Program-made: the position numbers and the translations under genes
Origin: Thermocaproicibacter sp036844765
GTDB lineage: Bacteria; Bacillota; Clostridia; Oscillospirales; Acutalibacteraceae
Length of the DNA stretch: 64,000 nucleotides
NCBI GenBank assembly: GCA_036844765.1
Contig: DAIUFE010000003.1
Span: forward strand, 35,706 to 99,705
Reading direction: 5' to 3'
The notes under the pieces: generated by a model
What the model was told of the DNA's origin: nothing
The model's input: the letters and a program-made list of their open reading frames with translations, nothing else
Databases searched by the model: none
Shown here: piece by piece, positions 14,034 to 22,069 of the stretch
How positions within the stretch are numbered: the first letter of the stretch is position 1
Layout of the letters: each line of letters begins with the position of its first letter

Positions 14034-16142
14034 ATGGGGCGGGTGGTCGGTTTGAGCATAAAAAAATGGCGGGTTCTGCCGCACGACGGCGCGGCCGCGA
14101 AGGAGTTCGCCGCACGGGCGGGCATTCCGGAGCTTCTGGCGGTTCTGCTGCAGACGCGCGGGATCGCGGACGAAGCGCGCGCGGAGGAGTTCCTCGCGGG
14201 GAAGCCCGCCTTCTCCGACCCCCTTCTGCTGCCCGATATGGAGCGGGCGGCCGCCCGCATCGGCCGCGCGCTGGACGGTTTCGAGAAGATCGCGGTCTAC
14301 GGCGATTACGACGCGGACGGCGTGACGGCCACCGCGATGCTCTATTCATACCTCGAGTCCTGCGGCGGGAACGTCGTCTATTATATCCCCGAGCGGGAGG
14401 GCGAGGGCTACGGCCTGAACAAAAAAGCGGTCGAGACACTCCGCGCCCGGGGCGTGAAGCTGATCGTCACGGTCGACAACGGGGTCTCTTCCAACGAGGA
14501 GATCGCGTTCGCGTCCTCCCTCGGCGTCGACACCGTGGTGACGGACCACCACCGCCCGCGGGAGGTGCTGCCCGCGGCGTGCGCCGTGGTGGACGCCTGG
14601 CGCGCCGACAGCCGCTGCCCGTACCGCGATTTTTCCGGCGCGGGCGTCGCGTTCAAGCTGATCTCCGCCCTGGAGGGCGGGGACGGCGCCGGCGCTTTGC
14701 TGGATAATTACGCGGACCTCGCGGCCATCGGCACGGTGGGGGATTCGGTCCCGCTCACGGGCGAGAACCGCGCCCTCGTCCGCGCCGGGGTCGGGCAGAT
14801 GTCGCGCGGCGACCGGCCGGGCCTGAGCGCCCTGCTGGAGCAGGCGGGGCTGGAGGGGCGCCCCGTCACCGCCCGCGAGGTCGCGTTCGCCGTGGTGCCG
14901 CGCATCAACGCCGCGGGCCGCGTCGGCTCGCCGGACCGCGCCGTCCGGCTGCTGACGGCCGAATCGCCCGACGAGGCCGGCGCGCTGGCGGAGCAGATCT
15001 GCCGCGACAACGGCGAGCGCCGCCGCATCGAGGCCGAGATCCTCGAAAAGGTGATGGAGCAGTTCTCCCGTTCGCCGGAGCTGCTGTACGACCGCGTGCT
15101 CGTCGCCGCGGGCGAGGGCTGGCACCCCGGCGTGATCGGCATCGTGGCCGCGCGCGTGACGGAGCGGTTCGGCAAGCCCTGCGTGGTGTTCTCGTGCGGG
15201 GGCGGCGAGGCGAAGGGCTCCGGCCGCAGCGTGGCGGGCTTTTCGCTGTTCGAGGCGGTCTGCGCGTGCCGGGACCTGCTCACGCGGTTCGGCGGGCACC
15301 CCATGGCGGCGGGGATGACCCTTCCCGCCGCGAACGTCGGGGCGTTCCGCGAGCGGATCAACCGCTATGCCGCGTCGCTGCCCGGGCCGATGCCGGCGCC
15401 CGTCCTGCGCATCGACTGCCTGCTGGAGCCGCGCGGCCTTTCCCCGGAGCTTCCGGACGCGCTGAGCGCGCTCGAGCCGTTCGGCGTGGGCAACCCGCGC
15501 CCGCTGTTCGGGCTGATGGGCGTGGCGATCCGGGATATCGAGCCGGTCGGCGGCGGGAAGCATCTGCGCGTGACCGTGGAAAAGGACGGCTGCAGCGTCC
15601 GCTGCATGAGGTTCGGCACGACGCTGGAGGAGTTTCCATACCGGATCGGCGACGCCGTCGACCTGGCGGTCCTGCTGGAATCCGACGTCTTCAACGGCCG
15701 AAAGACGCTCTCCGTCGTGATCCGGGAGATGCGGCTTTCCGGGGCGGACCCGGACGCGCTGATCGCCGGGCGCGCCCTGTACGAGCGGTTCCGCCGGGGG
15801 GAGGCGCTCTCCGTGGAGGAGGCCGCCTCGCTGCTGCCGGCCCGGCGGGATCTCGCCGCCGTGTACCGCGCCGTGCGGGACGGCGGAGGATGCGCCGGGT
15901 CCGCCGAAGACCTGGCCGCGCGCCTGCCGGGCGGACCGGCGGCTCTGCCGAAGGTGCTGGCGGCGCTCGGGGTCCTCGAAGAATTTGGCCTCGTCCGGTG
16001 CGGGCGGTCCGCGGCGGGCGGCTCGCTGCGGGTGGTGCCCCGCGAGGGCAAGACCGATCTTTCCGGCTCGCGGCTGCTTTCCTCCCTGAAATCTTACCAG
16101 GAAGCCGGTGTGAAAAATGGCGTGGCCGCTTCAGACTTTTGA
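14034..16142 (+). CDS. recJ: Single-stranded-DNA-specific exonuclease RecJ
   Basis: This ~702-residue protein is a RecJ 5'-3' ssDNA exonuclease of the DHH family, acting in recombination and mismatch repair. DHH-family motifs are visible: VYGDYDADGVTATAML (motif I), VTVDNGVSS, VVTDHHRPRE (the DHH motif), and AAIGTVGDSVPL. The DHHA1 region has GEGWHPGVIGIVAARVTERFGKP and GRSVAGFSLFEA. GGHPMAAGMTL and an OB-fold region with FGVGNPRPLF follow, then an extra C-terminal ~130 residues as in Firmicute RecJ. The start is ATG 14034 or TTG 14052 (LSIKKWRV matches other RecJ N-termini). The frame upstream runs through a repeat element and is not coding. It overlaps rel by 26 bases. Confidence 0.95.
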   Translation: MGRVVGLSIKKWRVLPHDGAAAKEFAARAGIPELLAVLLQTRGIADEARAEEFLAGKPAFSDPLLLPDMERAAARIGRALDGFEKIAVYGDYDADGVTATAMLYSYLESCGGNVVYYIPEREGEGYGLNKKAVETLRARGVKLIVTVDNGVSSNEEIAFASSLGVDTVVTDHHRPREVLPAACAVVDAWRADSRCPYRDFSGAGVAFKLISALEGGDGAGALLDNYADLAAIGTVGDSVPLTGENRALVRAGVGQMSRGDRPGLSALLEQAGLEGRPVTAREVAFAVVPRINAAGRVGSPDRAVRLLTAESPDEAGALAEQICRDNGERRRIEAEILEKVMEQFSRSPELLYDRVLVAAGEGWHPGVIGIVAARVTERFGKPCVVFSCGGGEAKGSGRSVAGFSLFEAVCACRDLLTRFGGHPMAAGMTLPAANVGAFRERINRYAASLPGPMPAPVLRIDCLLEPRGLSPELPDALSALEPFGVGNPRPLFGLMGVAIRDIEPVGGGKHLRVTVEKDGCSVRCMRFGTTLEEFPYRIGDAVDLAVLLESDVFNGRKTLSVVIREMRLSGADPDALIAGRALYERFRRGEALSVEEAASLLPARRDLAAVYRAVRDGGGCAGSAEDLAARLPGGPAALPKVLAALGVLEEFGLVRCGRSAAGGSLRVVPREGKTDLSGSRLLSSLKSYQEAGVKNGVAASDF

Positions 16143-18297
16143 CGACCTTGTGGCCCTGATGCGCGCGAGCGAGCGGGACGACTACGACCGGGGCCTCGTC
16201 GAGCGCGCCTACCGCCTTGCGGAAAGCTCCCACAGGGGCCAGAAGCGGCTTTCCGGCGCGCCGTATATCTCCCACCCGGTGGCGGTGGCGTGCATCCTTG
16301 TGCAGCTGGGCATGGACACGGCCTCGGTGGCCGCGGGCCTGCTGCACGACGTGGTGGAGGACACCCCCGTCAGCCTGGAGCAGGTGCGCAAGGAGTTCGG
16401 GGAGGAGATCGCCGGCCTGACCGACGGCGTCACCAAGCTGGGCCGCATCCCGTATTCTTCGCGCGAGGTGCAGCAGGCGGAGAACCTGCGCAAGATGCTG
16501 ATCGCCATGTCCGAGGACATCCGCGTGATCATCATCAAGCTGGCCGACCGCCTGCACAACATGCGCACCATCGAGTTCATGCCGCCGCAGAAGCAGCGCG
16601 ACAAGGCCCTCGAGAACATGGAGGTCTACGCCCCCATCGCGCACCGCCTCGGCATCCGCGCCGTCAAGGAGGAGCTGGAGGATCTCTCGCTGCGCATCCT
16701 CGACCCCGTCGCCTACCGCGAGATCGAGAACGGGCTGGAGCTGCGCGCGGGCGAGCGCAGCGCGTTCATCGAAGCGACCAAGGCGAAGATCAAGGACCGC
16801 GTGTCCCGGACCATCCCCAACGTGTATCTCGAGGGGCGCGTCAAGAGCATCAACGGCATCTACCGCAAGATGTTCATCCAGAACCGCTCGATGGACGAAA
16901 TCTACGACATCTACGCCGTGCGCGTGATCGTCGACACCGTGAACGACTGCTACAACGTGCTGGGCGTCGTCCACGACATGTTCCGCCCGCTGCCGAACCG
17001 CTTCAAGGACTATATCTCCACGCCGAAGCCGAACATGTACCAGTCCCTGCACACCACCGTCATCGGCAAGGAGGGCATCCCGTTCGAGGTGCAGATCCGC
17101 ACGTGGGAGATGCACCACACCGCCGAATACGGCATCGCGGCGCACTGGAAATACAAGCTCGGCATGTCGGGCAAGGAGGATTCGTTCGAGAAGCGCCTCT
17201 CCTGGATCCGCCAGATGCTCGACAACGAGCGCGACAGCGGCGACGCCACCGACCTGGTGCGCATGATCAAATCGGACCTCGTGCCGGAGGAGGTGTTCGT
17301 CTTCACCCCGCGCGGCGACGTGATCAGCCTGCCCGCCGGCGCCACGGTGATCGACTTCGCCTATGCGATCCACAGCGCCGTGGGCAACCGCATGACGGGC
17401 GCCAAGGTCGACAAGCGCATCGTCCCGCTGGATTATCAGGTCCGCACCGGCGAGATCGTCGAGATCCTCACCTCGAAGGAGGCGCGCGGCCCCAGCCGCG
17501 ACTGGCTCAAGATCGTCCGCACGGGCGAGGCGCGCAACAAGATCCGCTCCTGGTTCAAGCGCGAGAGGCGGGACGAGAACATCGCCGAGGGCAGGGCCGA
17601 GCTGGACCGCGAGATCCGCCGGAACGGCATCGAGCTGGACGACGGCGAGCTGAACGGGATCCTCGCGAAGCTGGGCCCCCGCTACAACTGCCCCGCCGCC
17701 GAGGACGTCTACGCGGCGATCGGCTACGGCGGCGTGCCGGTCTGGAAGATCATCCCGAAGGTCCGGGACGCCTGGCAGAAAAAGCACCAGGCCGCCGCCC
17801 CGGCCCCGCCGCGCCTGCCGACCCCGCCCGCCGCCCCGCGGAAAAGCCCCGCCGGCGTGGTGGTGGAGGGGATGGAAAACTGCCTGGTCAAGTTCGCGCG
17901 CTGCTGCAACCCGCTGCCGGGCGACGAGATCATCGGCTTCATCACGCGCGGGTTCGGCGTCTCGATCCACAAGCGCGGCTGCTCCAACGTCCCGCGGGAT
18001 CTGAGCGCCGCCGCCGAGCCGGAGCGCTGGGTCCGGGTCCACTGGGCGGGCCAGGTGCGCGAGGAGTTCAAGGCCACGCTCGAGATCGTCGGGGAGGACC
18101 GCTCCGGTCTGCTGGCCGACATCACCCAGCAGCTCTTCAACCTGCACCTTTTCATCCATTCGCTCAATTCGCGGGAGGCGAAGGACGGCAGCGCGGTGAT
18201 TACCGCCACCGTCTCCATCCGCAGCATCGAGCAGCTGCAGAGCGTGATCGCGCGGCTCTCGAACATCAGCGGGATCCTTTCCGTCCGGCGTCCGTAG
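16117..18297 (+). CDS. rel: Bifunctional (p)ppGpp synthetase/hydrolase Rel
   Basis: This 726-residue protein is a complete long RelA/SpoT homologue that makes and degrades (p)ppGpp in the stringent response. The hydrolase HD domain (residues ~25-180) retains PYISHPVAVACIL and AGLLHDVVEDT, so it should be active, with LADRLHNMRTI. The synthetase domain (~200-350) has EGRVKSINGIYRKM, YDIYAVRVIVD and RFKDYISTPKPNMYQSLHTTV. TGS (FVFTPRGDVISLPAGATVIDFAYAIH), a zinc-finger region with ARCCNPLPGDEIIGFITRG, and a C-terminal ACT domain follow. The ATG lies inside the 3' end of recJ, so translation is probably coupled. The SD is AGGAAG. Confidence 0.97.
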   Translation: MAWPLQTFDDLVALMRASERDDYDRGLVERAYRLAESSHRGQKRLSGAPYISHPVAVACILVQLGMDTASVAAGLLHDVVEDTPVSLEQVRKEFGEEIAGLTDGVTKLGRIPYSSREVQQAENLRKMLIAMSEDIRVIIIKLADRLHNMRTIEFMPPQKQRDKALENMEVYAPIAHRLGIRAVKEELEDLSLRILDPVAYREIENGLELRAGERSAFIEATKAKIKDRVSRTIPNVYLEGRVKSINGIYRKMFIQNRSMDEIYDIYAVRVIVDTVNDCYNVLGVVHDMFRPLPNRFKDYISTPKPNMYQSLHTTVIGKEGIPFEVQIRTWEMHHTAEYGIAAHWKYKLGMSGKEDSFEKRLSWIRQMLDNERDSGDATDLVRMIKSDLVPEEVFVFTPRGDVISLPAGATVIDFAYAIHSAVGNRMTGAKVDKRIVPLDYQVRTGEIVEILTSKEARGPSRDWLKIVRTGEARNKIRSWFKRERRDENIAEGRAELDREIRRNGIELDDGELNGILAKLGPRYNCPAAEDVYAAIGYGGVPVWKIIPKVRDAWQKKHQAAAPAPPRLPTPPAAPRKSPAGVVVEGMENCLVKFARCCNPLPGDEIIGFITRGFGVSIHKRGCSNVPRDLSAAAEPERWVRVHWAGQVREEFKATLEIVGEDRSGLLADITQQLFNLHLFIHSLNSREAKDGSAVITATVSIRSIEQLQSVIARLSNISGILSVRRP

Positions 18298-18327
18298 CTC
18301 CCCTTTGGCTCAAGGAGGTTTTTCCCT

Positions 18328-18957
18328 GTGAAAGTACAGACCATCGTCGGCGGTCCCCTGCCGACCAACTGCTATCTTCTGACCGACGGGGCGTCGGGCG
18401 TCTCCGCCGTCGTGGACCCCGGCTTTGAGAGCGCGGAGCTCGACGAAGCCCTGCGCGCCGCCGGCCGGGTGGAGGCCGTGCTGCTCACCCACGGCCATTT
18501 CGACCACATCACCGGCGTGCGCCGGGCGGTGGAGCTGACCGGCGCGAAGGTGTATCTCGATTCCGCCGAGATGCCCCTGGTGGCCGACACCCTCCAGAAC
18601 GGCTCCTCCCTCTTCTTCGGCGTGGCCGTCCCGCCGTTCCGCGTGGACACGCTGCTGAAGGACGGCGACGTGATCCCGCTCGGGACGCTGAAGATCCGCG
18701 TGATCCACACGCCGGGGCACACCGCCGGGGGCTGCTGCTACCTGGCGGGCGACGCCCTGTTCTCGGGCGACACGCTGATGCGCCTGGACTGCGGACGCAC
18801 CGACCTTGCGACGGGCAGCGGGGAGCAGATGCGCGCTTCGCTCAGAAAGCTCGCGGCGCTCCCGGGCGACCCGCACGTCTACCCCGGCCACGGGCCGGAA
18901 TCCACCCTGGAGTACGAGCGCCGCAACAGCCCCGAGATGCGGTTCGAAGAACCATGA
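18328..18957 (+). CDS. MBL-fold metallo-hydrolase (glyoxalase II-like)
   Basis: This 209-residue protein has the metallo-beta-lactamase fold. It retains the dinuclear metal motif THGHFDH (residues ~52-58), later HTPGHTAGGCCY, and GDTLMRLDCGRTD, plus a C-terminal YPGHGPES. It resembles the YcbL/glyoxalase II-like group that often follows rel in Firmicutes; the substrate is unknown. Translation starts at GTG 18328, nine bases after AAGGAGG. It overlaps hemZ by four bases (ATGA). Position and overlap place it in the recJ-rel-hemZ operon. Confidence 0.92.
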   Translation: MKVQTIVGGPLPTNCYLLTDGASGVSAVVDPGFESAELDEALRAAGRVEAVLLTHGHFDHITGVRRAVELTGAKVYLDSAEMPLVADTLQNGSSLFFGVAVPPFRVDTLLKDGDVIPLGTLKIRVIHTPGHTAGGCCYLAGDALFSGDTLMRLDCGRTDLATGSGEQMRASLRKLAALPGDPHVYPGHGPESTLEYERRNSPEMRFEEP

Positions 18958-20444
18958 CGCTGATCGTCGACGGGCACCCGTTCCGCTATGAGATGGAATG
19001 CCTGTGCCGGGTCTTTTACCCGCGCGCGAAAATCCGGGAGACACCGGGGGAAGGGGACGGCCCCGCCGTCTACACCGGCCTGAAAAAACTGCCGGAGGGG
19101 GTCCGTATCGCCGTTCGGCTCAAAACCGGCGGGGAGGAGAAGGAGGCCTCGGAGCTTCTGCCGCCCGGTGCGGGGCGCGAGGAAGAGGAGCGCCGCATGG
19201 CCGTCCTGCTCTGGCGGCTGCTGTCGCGGGCGCTCGGCTGCCGGCCCGGGTGGGGCATCCTCACGGGCGTGCGCCCCGTCAAGCTGTTCGGCCGCCTGGC
19301 CGCGCGGCAAGGGGAAGAGGAGGCCGCCCGCTTTTTCCGGGAGGAGCTGCTGGTCTCGCCCGAAAAGACGGCGCTCGCGCTCCGGACGGAACGGAGCCAG
19401 AGAAAAATTCTGGCCCTCAACCGGCCGGAGTGCTTCAGCCTTTATATCGGCATTCCGTTCTGCCCCACGCGGTGCGCCTACTGCTCGTTCGTTTCCGCAT
19501 CCGTCGAAAAGGCCGCGCGCCTGATCCCCCGCTACGTGGAGCTTCTGTGCGGCGAGATCCGCCGCACCGGGGAGATCGCCGCCCGGCTGGGCCTGAGGCT
19601 CCAGTCCGTCTATATCGGGGGCGGCACGCCGACCGTCCTCTCGCCGGAGCAGCTTTCGGCGGTGCTGGGCGCGGTGGGGGAAAGCCTCGATCTCTCGGAA
19701 TGCCGGGAGTTTACGGTGGAGGCCGGGCGGCCGGACACCGTCACGCCGGAGCGGCTGGAGGCGATCCGTTCGGGCGGGGCGGCGCGCATCAGCATCAACC
19801 CGCAGACCCTGAACGACGAGGTCCTGAAAAGGATCGGGCGCAGGCACACCTCGGCGCAGACGCTTTCCGCCTTCGCGCTGGCGCGCCGGCACGGCTTCCG
19901 CAACATCAACATGGACCTGATCGCCGGGCTGCCCGGCGACGATCCGGAGAGCTTCCGCCGCACACTCGGCGGCGTGCTGGCCCTCGCGCCGGAATGCGTG
20001 ACGGTGCACACGCTGGCGCTCAAGCGCGCCGCGCGGCTCGCCCAGGAAAAAGAGGACGCCCCGCTGCTCGCGGGCGCCGCGGACGCGGAGCGGATGCTGG
20101 CGGACGCGGACGCCGCGCTGACGAGGGCGGGCTACCTGCCGTATTATCTGTACCGCCAGAGCCGCATGGTGGGCAATCTCGAGAACACCGGCTGGGCGAA
20201 GCCGGGGTTCGAGAGCCTCTACAACGTGATGATCATGGAGGAGTGCCAGACTATCCTCGCCTGCGGATCGGGCGCGGTGACGAAGCTGAAGGACCCGTTC
20301 GCGGACCGGATCGAACGGATCTTCAACTTCAAATATCCTTATGAATATATTGGACGGTATGGGGAAATGATGAGTAGAAAAGACCGGGTGATGGAATTTT
20401 ATGCAGGCTTGGCAGACCGGTTCGGGGGCGTGCGGCAGCCTTGA
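18954..20444 (+). CDS. hemZ: HemZ-like radical SAM coproporphyrinogen dehydrogenase
   Basis: This 496-residue radical SAM protein has an N-terminal domain of ~150 residues (with GWGILTGVRPVKLFGRL) followed by the cluster motif PFCPTRCAYCSF, a CxxxCxxC site that binds [4Fe-4S]/SAM. It also has IGGGTPTVLSPEQL, EAGRPDTVTPERL and NMDLIAGLPGDD. This matches HemZ of B. subtilis, described as an oxygen-independent coproporphyrinogen III oxidase homologue, although the exact reaction of HemZ-type proteins is debated. No other haem biosynthesis gene lies in the window. The start overlaps the MBL gene stop; the 3' end overlaps the next gene by 44 bases. Confidence 0.9.
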   Translation: MTLIVDGHPFRYEMECLCRVFYPRAKIRETPGEGDGPAVYTGLKKLPEGVRIAVRLKTGGEEKEASELLPPGAGREEEERRMAVLLWRLLSRALGCRPGWGILTGVRPVKLFGRLAARQGEEEAARFFREELLVSPEKTALALRTERSQRKILALNRPECFSLYIGIPFCPTRCAYCSFVSASVEKAARLIPRYVELLCGEIRRTGEIAARLGLRLQSVYIGGGTPTVLSPEQLSAVLGAVGESLDLSECREFTVEAGRPDTVTPERLEAIRSGGAARISINPQTLNDEVLKRIGRRHTSAQTLSAFALARRHGFRNINMDLIAGLPGDDPESFRRTLGGVLALAPECVTVHTLALKRAARLAQEKEDAPLLAGAADAERMLADADAALTRAGYLPYYLYRQSRMVGNLENTGWAKPGFESLYNVMIMEECQTILACGSGAVTKLKDPFADRIERIFNFKYPYEYIGRYGEMMSRKDRVMEFYAGLADRFGGVRQP

Positions 20445-21348
20445 GGCGATCAACCGCGCCGCGGAGGAGGACCCGCGTCGGTTCGTGCTGCGCGCGGAGC
20501 AGGCCTTCCGGGACGCCGTGGAGGAGCTTGCGCGGCGCATCGCGGGGCAGGAGCCGCCGTGCCGGCTGGTGATGCTCGCGGGGCCCACCAGCAGCGGCAA
20601 AACCACCACGGCCCGCCTGCTGACGGGCGCGCTGAACCGGCTGGGCGTCGGTTCGGTCGGCGTCTCGCTGGACGATTTTTTTCTGGGCGGGGACATCGCC
20701 CCGCTCCTGCCGGACGGCGGCAGGGACTACGAATCGCTGGAGGCCATCGACGTCGCGGATATCCGCAGGTGCCTCGCCGGCCTCGTGGAGGACGGCCGCT
20801 GCAGCATGCCGGTCTATGATTTCCGCAGGCACACGCCGTTCCCGTACCGCAGGGAGGTGCGCCTGCGCGGGCGGGACGTCGCCGTCGTCGAGGGCATCCA
20901 CGCGCTGGACCCGGCCCTGACGGAGGGCCTGCCGGAGCTCGACGCGCACCGCGTCTACATCAGCGTGACGCAGGGCGTCTCGGCCGGGGCGGAGCGGCTG
21001 TTCGGCCCCGACGACGTCCGGCTGGTGCGGCGTTTGGTACGCGACCGCAATTTCCGCGGCACACCGCCCGAAAAGACGCTGAGGATGTGGGACAACGTGA
21101 TGGCGGGCGAGCGCCGGTATATCCAGCCGTTTCTGCGGGACGCCGACTCGGCCGTCGATTCCTTCCACGCGTATGAGCTCTGCGTCCTGCGGGAGCAGGC
21201 GCTGCCCCTGCTACATACCGTGCCGGCGGAAAGCCCCCGGCGCGCGTATGCCGACAGGCTCGCGGAGGGCCTCGGGCGCGTCCGCCCCGTCGACGCCGGC
21301 CTCGTGCCGAGGGACTCCGTGATCCGGGAATTCATCGGCGGCGTTTAG
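20401..21348 (+). CDS. Uridine kinase-like nucleoside kinase
   Basis: This 315-residue P-loop kinase carries the Walker A motif AGPTSSGKTTTARLL (residues ~60-74), followed by VSLDDFFL, YDFRRHTPFPYR and VVEGIHALDPAL, all typical of phosphoribulokinase/uridine kinase family members. Clostridial homologues downstream of hemZ are often ~550 residues with an N-terminal TGS/threonyl-tRNA-synthetase-like part. Only the kinase half plus a short ~45-residue N-terminal segment is present here. The substrate (uridine or other nucleoside) is inferred from the family. The gene starts inside hemZ. Confidence 0.88.
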   Translation: MQAWQTGSGACGSLEAINRAAEEDPRRFVLRAEQAFRDAVEELARRIAGQEPPCRLVMLAGPTSSGKTTTARLLTGALNRLGVGSVGVSLDDFFLGGDIAPLLPDGGRDYESLEAIDVADIRRCLAGLVEDGRCSMPVYDFRRHTPFPYRREVRLRGRDVAVVEGIHALDPALTEGLPELDAHRVYISVTQGVSAGAERLFGPDDVRLVRRLVRDRNFRGTPPEKTLRMWDNVMAGERRYIQPFLRDADSAVDSFHAYELCVLREQALPLLHTVPAESPRRAYADRLAEGLGRVRPVDAGLVPRDSVIREFIGGV

Positions 21349-21350
21349 GC

Positions 21351-21379
21351 TTGCCGGAACGGAATCCGCATGGTATAAT
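21351..21379 (+). promoter_or_regulatory. Sigma-A-type promoter of the zinc-ribbon gene
   Basis: TTGCCG (21351-21356) and TATAAT (21374-21379) have a 17-base spacer and lie just after the kinase stop codon. The same TTGCCG/TATAAT pair drives mltG. Confidence 0.75.
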
Positions 21380-21426
21380 AGGAAATCATCAACGGACAAC
21401 GACGGACAGAAGGAGCGTGTGCTGTT

Positions 21427-21831
21427 ATGGGACTGTTGGACGATGTGATCGTAAACGCCAAGTCGGCGGCGAATGTCGTCGGCAAAAAAGCCAGCCAGTT
21501 CGTCGATATCTCCAAGCTCAGGATCAGCGCGGCGGACCTGAACAACGAGATCTCGAAACGGTTTGAATCGCTCGGCCGCGCGGTCTACGAGGCGAAAAAG
21601 ACCGAAAACGACTCTTCGGATCTGACCGCCGAAAGCGTGCGCGCGATCGACGAGCTCTACGAGCAGCTCGACGCGGTGAACGCCCAGCTCGCGGCCGCCC
21701 GCGAAAAGCTGGTCTGCGCCAGCTGCGGGCAGGAGAACGCCCAGGGCTCCGTCTACTGCAGCCGGTGCGGGCATAAGCTGACGGACAAAACAGACAAAAC
21801 GGACCGATCGAACCAATCGGACCAGCAATAG
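21427..21831 (+). CDS. Zinc-ribbon domain protein
   Basis: This 134-residue protein has a helical N-terminal part (MGLLDDVIVNAKSAANVVGKKASQFVD and a coiled-coil-like stretch to ~95). A CxxC...CxxC zinc ribbon follows (CASCGQENAQGSVYCSRCGHK, residues ~97-117), and then a polar Asp/Lys/Thr tail. The architecture is common in Clostridia and has no assigned function; it may organise a membrane or protein complex. The ATG at 21427 follows AGAAGGAGCG. It has its own promoter and terminator. Confidence 0.85.
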   Translation: MGLLDDVIVNAKSAANVVGKKASQFVDISKLRISAADLNNEISKRFESLGRAVYEAKKTENDSSDLTAESVRAIDELYEQLDAVNAQLAAAREKLVCASCGQENAQGSVYCSRCGHKLTDKTDKTDRSNQSDQQ

Positions 21832-21851
21832 GGGTCCCGCGTGGATCGCGG

Positions 21852-21883
21852 AGGGAGGGGTTCTGCCTCTCCCTTTCTTTTTG
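21852..21883 (+). terminator. Terminator of the zinc-ribbon gene
   Basis: AGGGAGGGG pairs imperfectly with CCTCTCCCT around TTCTG and is followed by TTCTTTTT. Confidence 0.75.
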
Positions 21884-21942
21884 GCATGCGCGCGCGCCCG
21901 GCGGCATACAGTTTGGCAGGGGAGCGGGCGCCCCGCTCTGGC

Positions 21943-22043
21943 GGCGTTTCCAGTCGCAGTGGAGGGATGTAACTTTTCTCTCCCCCGCCGAAGGCGGGGG
22001 AGAGAAAAGAAGCGTTCCGCAGCTCCACTGAAAATGCCGTAGC
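21943..22043. repeat. Intergenic palindromic repeat, copy D
   Basis: L arm GCGTTTCCAGTCGCAGTGGAG, core TTTTCTCTCCCCCGCC-GAA-GGCGGGGGAGAGAAAA (17-bp arms, perfect) at 21974-22008, R arm GTTCCGCAGCTCCACTGAAA followed by ATGCCGTAG. It lies upstream of the yabM-like gene, in the same orientation as copy C. Confidence 0.85.
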
Positions 22044-22069
22044 TTTCTGAAGGGAACGGATGTGTTGCG

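Noticed and set aside
15691..18159. An 822-codon minus-strand frame across recJ/rel
   Set aside because: Composed of Asp/His/Val/Leu/Arg-rich filler typical of antisense of a conserved gene; no start signal or motifs.
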